DNA from: Onchidella celtica
Lineage: Eukaryota; Mollusca; Gastropoda; Systellommatophora; Onchidiidae
Length of the DNA: 64,000 nt
Assembly (NCBI GenBank): GCA_963931925.1
Contig: OZ007583.1
Location: forward strand, 9,963,372-10,027,371
Direction: 5' to 3'
Shown here: positions 52,198 to 61,100 of the stretch, piece after piece
Layout of the letters: each line of letters starts with the position of its first letter
How positions within the stretch are numbered: the stretch's first letter is position 1
Translations under genes and position numbers: made by a program
The notes under the pieces: model-generated
Told to the model about the DNA's origin: nothing
What the model saw: the letters and a program-made list of their open reading frames with translations, nothing else
Database searches by the model: none

Positions 52198-55100
52198 AGA
52201 AAGGAGGGACCACAGTAGAGAACAAACGAAAAGCCCAAGAACTGTAGCTCTTAAAAGACGACAACACCAAGACAACAACAAAAAAATTCAGAGAAAACAA
52301 CTGACCCGAGCTGGTCTATAACAAACGCACTACGTGGATTGGAGCACACACAAGTATTAGCCACAGGAGACCTCCACATTCCACAGACAACCGAACTGCA
52401 TGACTCAAAGACCTGGCGTGTATAGGAGAGAAGCAGTGCGTGATGGTAGCTAATGGGAAATGGTCAATTAGTCGGCCTACTGATGGCTATGGTCGGGGTG
52501 GATCCAGGTCACATGCCACGTTATCACTAATTCTGACTGACAAAAGCAAAGTATTTTGCCAGTAAATACAACGACACTAATGACATGCCCCCAGCAGCTG
52601 TCCAGGTGTGTCCAGCTGTTTTGTATTCTGACCATGCACCACTGCTGACCACCAAAAGCCAGCAGCTTTCACTAACATATGAGTTCATAATTATGTCTAC
52701 TGTCACTTACTCCCGCACGCCGCCGTCCTACTGACCGACTTCTGTCGCTTGCCACTGATCAATGGCAATTCTAGCAGCTTAGAGGGAAAGATGTCATTCA
52801 AAATGGCATTTGGCTATAGTCTGATCATACACCACTGCTGACCACCAAATAAAAGCCAGCACTGTGAGTAAAGTATGACTACTGTTACTGGCTCCCTCAT
52901 GTCGCTGTCCTACTGACCGACTTTTGTCACTTGGCAAATTTAGCATCTCATTGGGGGATATGTCATTCAAAATGGCATTTGACTACATGGCATAGTTCCA
53001 AAACCCAGAAAGAATAGAAGAAACAAATGTACGGGGGAGAGAAAGAGGGGGAAGATGGAAGGAGGAAAGAAGGATGAGAAAAGCTCTTGCACTGTCTTGA
53101 CGATCTACCCAGCTGCTCGTGCTGACAACGAGAGATAGGTTGGAGGACGAGCAGAAGGGCGAGGCTGGCACGAACGAACGACAGCCTGACAGACAGAAAA
53201 ACAGAGAAATAATGAAAGTCTCAAGGTGGCACGAAATGACACAAGGAAAAACTGCCGGATAAAGTAGACAATTTACGCAGGTAATGAAAAATGCACGTGT
53301 GATATTCCTGGTTGTTTTTGTTGTTTTTTTTATTGTTGTTCTTTTTAACCCCCCCCCCCACACACACACACACAACTTGGGCCGAGATGACGAGTGAAGT
53401 TTGAGTAGTTCAGCGAAAGTAAAGAATAAATAATGAGACCGCCAAAACGATGTAAATCAAAAAATTACACATTCAGATGGGAACAACAATTCATTACAAT
53501 AAATACGATTAATTCGAATGGAATCACTCTCTTCTTCCTGAACACATTCTTTCTTCATCCCGTTTTCACCAGATGCGGTTGTTGTTGTTTATTATTGCTC
53601 CTCTGCTCCCCTAGCTTTACATTTTAGAATTTTTGTTTCACTCCAGGCGAAGGTTGAACAGGGTTGAGAGACTGACAGGGAAAATAAAATAGCGTGTGAT
53701 GGAAAAAAAGGGCAGAAAGGCATGTGACGAAGGAAGGAATATGGAAAGAAAGAACAACCAACGGTGAAAAGCAATAAATAAATATAAAAAAATGTGGGAA
53801 GGAGAGAAAAAAATGAGGGAAAGAAATACAGAGGTGATAAATAAAAATAATTTGTTGAAGATGCTGGAAGGAAAAGGAAGAAAAATCTCGGGTCTAGAAG
53901 AAATCTGCACATGCGTGGAGTCCAGCCCAGGTAAAACCTTAGGGAGAAATTATGCATGTACACGCATAGAGGGCAGGTGCAAGGAGTGAGTGTTGTGGAT
54001 AGATAAACGATAAGACAAAATGAGATTTACTACACGGAGGAGGCAGACAGAAGGGAATAACGAGTGGCCGAATAGACGGTTCCTGAGTAAATGAAAGAGG
54101 GGTAACGATTGCAAAAGGAAGGAATCAATGAACGAACGGAGAATGGGGCAGAAATGGGAAAGAGAGAGAGAGAGAGGATGGAAGAGATAGTGAAAGGTGG
54201 AATGGTAGATGGGAAGGGTGGTGAGAGAGGGTGAAGCTGGGAGAATGAAAATGAGGTAGGGAGGGAAGCCGGGAGAATGGACAGGAGAGTGAAAGAAAGG
54301 GGGACCAGGAAAGACTGGGGCGGAAGGGTGTAAACGTGAAGGGGGTGGGAGCTAAAGAAAGGGGGTGGGGATTGGTGAGTGTGGGCAGTAAGGCTGGGAA
54401 TGGGAGGGGTGGGGGAGGAAAGAGAGAAAGAGAGACTGAAATAGCTATAAGGTGAGAAAAGCAAAGAAGACTAAGGGGTAGAAAGTCAGGAATGGGCGAT
54501 GGGTTGAAGTCAGGAATGGGCTATGGGTTGAAGGAAGCAAAGGAATGGGCAAAAGATAATAACGAAAAAAAAATATGGCAGGATGTTACAGAATATGAAA
54601 AAAAAAAGGGAAAGATTGAAGGGTGAAGTGGGGTGGAGAGAACAGTGAAGGAAGCACAAAAAGGAAAAACCAAAATTTTACCAACAAAAAAAAATAAAAA
54701 AATGGATTTCGGAAAAAGAAAACCGTGAGGAGGAAAAGCCGCGCAAGTATGATTAAAGGAATGAACATTAAGGCAAGAAATGCCATAATATAAAGGTACG
54801 CTTGAGATAAGAGTCCAAGAATAGGATGACAACTGAACCATTAATCCTTGGGCTCTACACCAGTGGATTCCCCCTCCCCCTCCTGTAGATCCCAGACCGC
54901 TTCGATTTCTCCTCTATTTTGAACTGTCATCTAATATTATTAAATAATTTTTCACCATTATACTTTTAGATTGATAATCATTGAACCAATCTGTGTATCT
55001 GTTGAAATCGGGCCAAAGGTGAAATACATACCTCTTTCAAAATCAAAATAAAATTTTCTAGGGCAATTTCAAGCAAAATATTTGACCTGAATGCAGAAAT

Positions 55101-58100
55101 ATGGCTGATCTTTCATATTATAAGCAAATCTCAATTTCCACAGAAAATGACCTTTTCCTCTCTTGGGAGGGTTTTCTCAGGAATTTGGCATTTCAACTTA
55201 AGCCCGATTTCCTCAGATCCACTCACATTAATTATGAAACCAAATTTCTTTACTAACTGCATTCAAATGAAAAAAAAACAACAACAACAAACAAACGTAT
55301 TTCACTGGACTATAAAACTTCTGTTAAACTTTGTAGGGAGTACTCGCACGTTCTTTCCCAAACTGGAGTTCCTCCTCTGGCTGACACTCCTCTCCGTCCT
55401 TTCTTCCCCTTCCTTCCCTGGCTAAATGTTGGGCTTGAAATTCCTCCCTTGGGAGCCTAGTGCTCCCCCCCCCCCACCCCCAACCCCCCATTTGAGAGTT
55501 TCAAGTTTAGTTTATTATAGGCCTGGCGGCCAATTCAAAAACACACAAGAATCATGTGAACAATCTTAGAAAACATTAAACAAACAAACAAACAGACAAA
55601 ATGCATGATCGTTCACTCTCTCCGCTCCCTGCAGCATTTATACACTTACTTATTGTAGTATACAGTCAAATACAGCTTGTAATTGCCAGCAACAGACATC
55701 ATTTCCAATCCCCCCCCCCCCCTACATAACCGATCCCTCCTCACCTTTATCTGTTGTAAATTTACTACAATTGAAAATATCACTATAATTTATTCTTTCA
55801 CTCGAAGGTGAATTTAGTTTTCGGACTTCGCCAGGAGAAGTCACAAAGCGACATTATTGTATTCGTTTAGAACACTATGGCAAAACAGTGCAAACGAATG
55901 TAGTTCTCTATCGTGCATCGACGACAGAAAATGTATAAGCTTAAAAATGCTTGGTCTAACAAGTAGCCAAGACGGTAAAAACTGTTTCCTTATATCTTTG
56001 AATTTTTTGCAAGTTAATAACACGTGAAATTCGTCCTCCAATTCATTACAGGTCTCACATAATCTCATAACATACTCCAGTTTAGGCCTCTGCCACCTTC
56101 CCCTCTCCACCATAAAGTTGTGAGAGCCCAATCTTATCTTTGCTATGGCTATCCTTAAATGCTTCTGCTTTACTTCATGTAAGTAATTTTCTGAGTAAAA
56201 TTCAACAGCTAAATGTCTATATAGCCGATTCTCACTTAAATGTTCTATGTCACTTCGACATGTTTGTTGAAAATTGTCACGTAGACGTTGTTCAAATTCA
56301 GATAAAAACAACGAAGTTTGATCAACCTTTTGACTTTCCCAGATGTATCCAAATCCAGATTTCTCCAGTATTTTCTTTGTCAGTGAAGCCCAGTTAATTG
56401 TACTTGTGTAGTTTTCTGTGGCTGATAATAATCTGCTATAAACTTTTTTAACGGTACTATTGTCGTCTAAGCCTAATATTTTAACCCAGAATTTCAATAG
56501 TCTAACCTGACGGTCAATTTTCAGAGGGTAAACTCCCAATTCAAAATATATAAAAGCATTTGGGGTTGTTTTTCTTACACCTAGAATAGACTTCAGAAAT
56601 GTGAGGTGGACTCGCTCAATGGGCCAAGCTTCAGCAAATCCCCAGATTTCACAAGCATATAAAAGTATAGGCTTTATTAATGTATTGAATAGTCGTAGCT
56701 GTAACGAAGGACTCAGCTCTGGATTTTTATGCAAATAAGCCTTCAAACCAAATAAAGCTCTCTGTGCTTGATCCACTAGCGCCTGAATACCTTTAGAAAA
56801 TTTACCTGTACTACTAAATATAAATCCAAGATACTTGAATGAACTAACGGTTTCCAGAGTTATATCATTGTACATCCATCTATCCCGCACGCCAGACTTC
56901 CCTCCCTTGCTAAAAACCACACACTTTGTCTTACCAGTATTCACAGTCAAACCCCACCCATTACAATATCCATTCAGAGCATTCAAACCTTGTTGTAGTC
57001 CTTGCCTACTATCGCTAAATAAGACCATGTCATCTGCGAACATCAGTATCATTATCAAACATTCTTCTATATGTACGCCCTTGACATCTTTTGCAGACAA
57101 CCAATCATGCAAGTCATTAATAAACATCGAGAATAAAAATGGCGACAAAGATTCACCCTGAAATAGTCCTACATTGGTCTGCACCTTGACGGCACCAATG
57201 CAAACCTATTGCATTTCAGAGGCAACATTCGATGAGAACTCGGTGCAGTGACAAACAATTATCCATTCTCGCCCAAATGTCAAATTCTACTTCCCTTCAC
57301 TCCATCTATATACTTCCTCCAAGCCATCGACTCCATGTATGTTTATACTTCTCCATCAACCCCTCATCTCTCTCCAACACCCCCCCACCCACCCAATCTC
57401 CAAACAATTGCAGCAAATGGTATTAAACTGCCCATGTCATCAAGGTAATCCTGAACCACCGGTTCCCAAGCTGGGGTAAATTTCCTGATTCTGGATTGGC
57501 ACGCGTCTTTTTTTTTCTTTTTAATGCCAGTATCTGTTCATCGTCAGTTGTTCACAAGCAAGTGAAATAACATTATTATGTGATACCAGTGTTGTTACAA
57601 GCAAATTACGGACACAGGAAAAAACGGTAAAAAATCTGAACAAAAAATATTCAAATGGGATACCTTGCATTACCAGCGATAAATCGATCTCTCCCCCCCC
57701 CCCTCCGCACCCACTCCCTTTCTTTCTCTCCCCTCTCCCCAAGTCCCTCTCTTGGACAGAAATATGATCGGTGAATATTAAGCGGACAATAGTCCACGTA
57801 CTACAGTACAATTATGTTGAACGCTTTTTTTTCTTGGTATATTTTAACTCTTCCTTAAAACGGCGGACCGTGGTGATGAAATTGTAAAAGTATCAAAATG
57901 TGAGCTCTGTGTTGTATCTTACAAATATGCAAACATAAACCGACAGGCTAAGTTAAATCTATCTACAATTTACAAATTTTCATATTTGTTCGATTGGTAG
58001 TCTCCGAGTCTTTTCGCTGATATGGGCCTAGCTCCATTCCAGTGAGACTGTTATTTGAATGTAATAATATCAAATAGAGTATTTAAAAATTTCCCCATTT

Positions 58101-61100
58101 GCCAGTTGTTTTATTATGGTAAAAGTGTAAGCCAGTGGTTCTCAACCCTTTTCAGGCAATGGACCCCGTAGGCTCCAACCACCAGAAAGCATTCTTTATT
58201 AAAGTGCACTTTTTAAAAAAAGTGTCTTTTCTGTTCATTAGCCATTTATACGTGCTGTTCAACAAATCAGTGATTGCTATGTATTTGCTCCCAAACCGTC
58301 CTTCATTCATGTTTTCGCCTGACCCCCCCAATATATCGCCCCCTTTTCTTCATTTTGCCCCCCCCCCCCCCCCAATCAAAATCGCCCCACGCTGAGAACT
58401 TCTGGTGTAAACTCAAGTTTACTCAACAAAATTTACCCTCGAAAAGCTAGCAGGGGCAAACAGGACGGAAAAAAGATTGGAAACCTCTGTTTTGGGAAAA
58501 TAGTCAATCAGCCTATCCACTACACTGGTCAGTACAAAAAGAGAACTGGCATTCCGTACCCAACAGCCTTGACCACAAGATGGACCAAGTTCATCCGTCA
58601 CTCACGACTCTATCAGAAACCGACGTCCATCAATTAATGTCTGTTACCAGGTGGCTGAGCTTCACCGCCGCGACACTTTTCAAAACCCACGATGAATAAT
58701 TATGTGTGGCTGATCACAGATAACCCAATTTTTTTTGTGAGACTGGCATTCCGTACCTAACAGCCTTGACCATAAGATGGACCAAGGTCATCCGTCACAC
58801 ACGTCTCTATCAGAAACCTACATCCATCAATTAACAATTACCAGGTGGTAGAGCTTCACCATCAGCACACATTTTCAAAACCCACAAGACTATCTGGTCA
58901 CCATTCCCCAAGACTGCAGTAACTCAAAATTTCGAAAAATCAATTTTTTTATATGTTCGCGTACATTCAAAGACGCATCGAATGGTCTTAGTTACAGACC
59001 CCTATGCATGGGTGCCAGCTTTTAAACAATGTGTTTCCTGCAAACCCACTTCCCAATTTTTTGTATTCCTGCAAGGTCTTCGGTGTACACGGAAACACCG
59101 CGGTCGACCCCCAAAGAGGAGCTAACACAATATGAAAAGCCACTAAAACCCTGTTTGTGCTTTTAAAACATTGTTTTATACTAATATTTTTTTGTTTATT
59201 TAGATCTAATATTTAATAATCTTCCCTAACAATGCTAAGTGTCCTATCACAGTCTTCCCTATAACCACTTTGAAAGTGGTTACATTTTCTTGAAAAATTT
59301 TGTGATGGACAGTGTTTGTCCACCACCACATTGCTTTCTCTTCCTTGAAACAGAGAAAGCAGGATGTGAGGCGTTCTATCACTTTCACAACAAAACAAAA
59401 CCGGAAACAGGAAGCGATGTGCCAACTGATTTCTCTGCGCATGCCTGATCATTACCGCGGACGTGGCCAAAAGAATAAAAAGAATGCCAAAAAATAAAAA
59501 AATTTCCGACACAAAAAAAAAACGGTATATTCAGAAAACGATCATTCTCGGCGAGATTCCGGCAGAGCGCGTTTGGGACAAACGAAATTCCGGATTGCCG
59601 GAAAAATCCGGCGATCTGGCACCCATGCCCCTATGCCGAACAAACATCCAATAGCAAACTTTCAAAAATCCATCCTAACTAGAAACGTTGTGCTAAACTA
59701 AAACAGTGTTTTGCTTCTCCTGAAAAGTGGCCAAAAATTACAGTTTTAAGGAACGGTGACGATTTGTGGCTAATTACAACTAACCCAATTTCCTTTGTCA
59801 GGCTGAACTTCCTTTTTCAAATCCTCTTCAGAAAGGATTCATATCCACATAAATCTATTTTTCTATTAAAATTCATTGTATTTTTGTATGTGTTCTTGTT
59901 ATTTATTGCCTAAGCACTTGGCAAAATACAGATCTGCTAACTGAAGTCCATGACTACTTCAATAAAGGACACTTCAAGGGGCTCAAACACCCATGCCCCT
60001 TTAGAAGCAACTCGAACTGTCAGTAAACTGTGATTTCCATTGAAAGGAGACTAAAAGTACACAAATCTGTGACACATGTTATAGATCACACTTTGCACTC
60101 TCTGTAGATTAATACAATATGCACACTGTCACCACTGTCTTGTAGTGGACTAGTTTTTTTTATCCTCAAACCCTGCAGAAATTTCTATTAGAGAAGGGAA
60201 AAATTCTATTATCATCTATTATTATGATAACAGAATTGAACAGTGACTGAGAATAGATGGAGAAAATGCTGCACTAAATGGCAGCCAAGGACAGGAAGAA
60301 GAACAAGAGGACGACCAGGAAGAGGATGGCAGGATGACATTAAACAGAGAGGGAACAACATGGATGAGGAAAACATTAGATAGAAAAAGGAATAAAAGTA
60401 ATGGTCGGAGGGCTACATCTTGCAGTGGATAAACAATGCCTAGGCGAAAGGTGAAAAAGGGGAAATTATTTATCATGTCCTTCTCATACCCTAAACACAA
60501 AACAATCACATAAAATTCAGGACAGTTGGCAGGTCTGAAAATATAACTTTTATGCTTTTCTCCCATATTTCATTCCTCTTCTTATTTGGGTACCCAGCAC
60601 TTTCAGTTTTTTGCATTGTTTGTTGTATGTGTAAGCACTCACCTCACTAGACCGCTAGTATTTCGCAATACAGAAGCAGCATAAGCCTGTGTGACACCTA
60701 CTAAGCTTTTCCCATCAACTTCAATAATTTGGTCGTTTACTTGGATTCTGAAACAAATACCAGAAATTGACATCACAGGACCTAATACAGCTCATAATAG
60801 GCAATTTTTCAGAATAAACAAGTCAGAAAATCAAGGCTCAATGAAATATATATATTGCTTTAGGATAATATTATATTTAGATGTCAAAGTGAACGAAAAT
60901 GTCCCTTTTCAAGACATTACATCCCTAACCTAGAGAATGTCACATCTGGGAACAATATTACTTTACAAGATAAGCTAGTGAATAATTATTTTAAGAATAA
61001 AGGGCAACAAAAAACATAAATTCCAAAATGGAAATTTTCAAAGGTGATTTTCAAATGAAAAAGAAAGAAAGAAAGAAAGATGTTGATGTTGTTCCTTTTA

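Larger units (their letters stand above)
47416..60642. other. Largest neurabin intron (13.2 kb)
   Basis: Separates the last PDZ strand from the rest of the domain. It holds most of the mobile DNA: hAT-like elements, the split MITE with SINE copy 3, the 41-bp minisatellite, the purine tract, MITE family C copy 2, the LINE, the nested hAT in MITE D and the LINE remnant. No further neurabin exon is required by phase. Confidence 0.75.

Noticed and set aside
53592-54841. Several minus-strand frames of 90-144 residues
   Set aside because: Composition artefacts of the purine-rich tract (Phe/Ser/Leu/Pro-rich).
57456-58484. A further hAT element from CACCGGTTCCCAAGCTGGGG to CCTCTG
   Set aside because: Ends are similar to hAT termini, but the flanking 8-mers do not match and the interval contains another complete hAT-like MITE.
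59206-59512. Minus-strand frames of 78-99 residues
   Set aside because: They lie inside the hAT-like element and show no transposase similarity.
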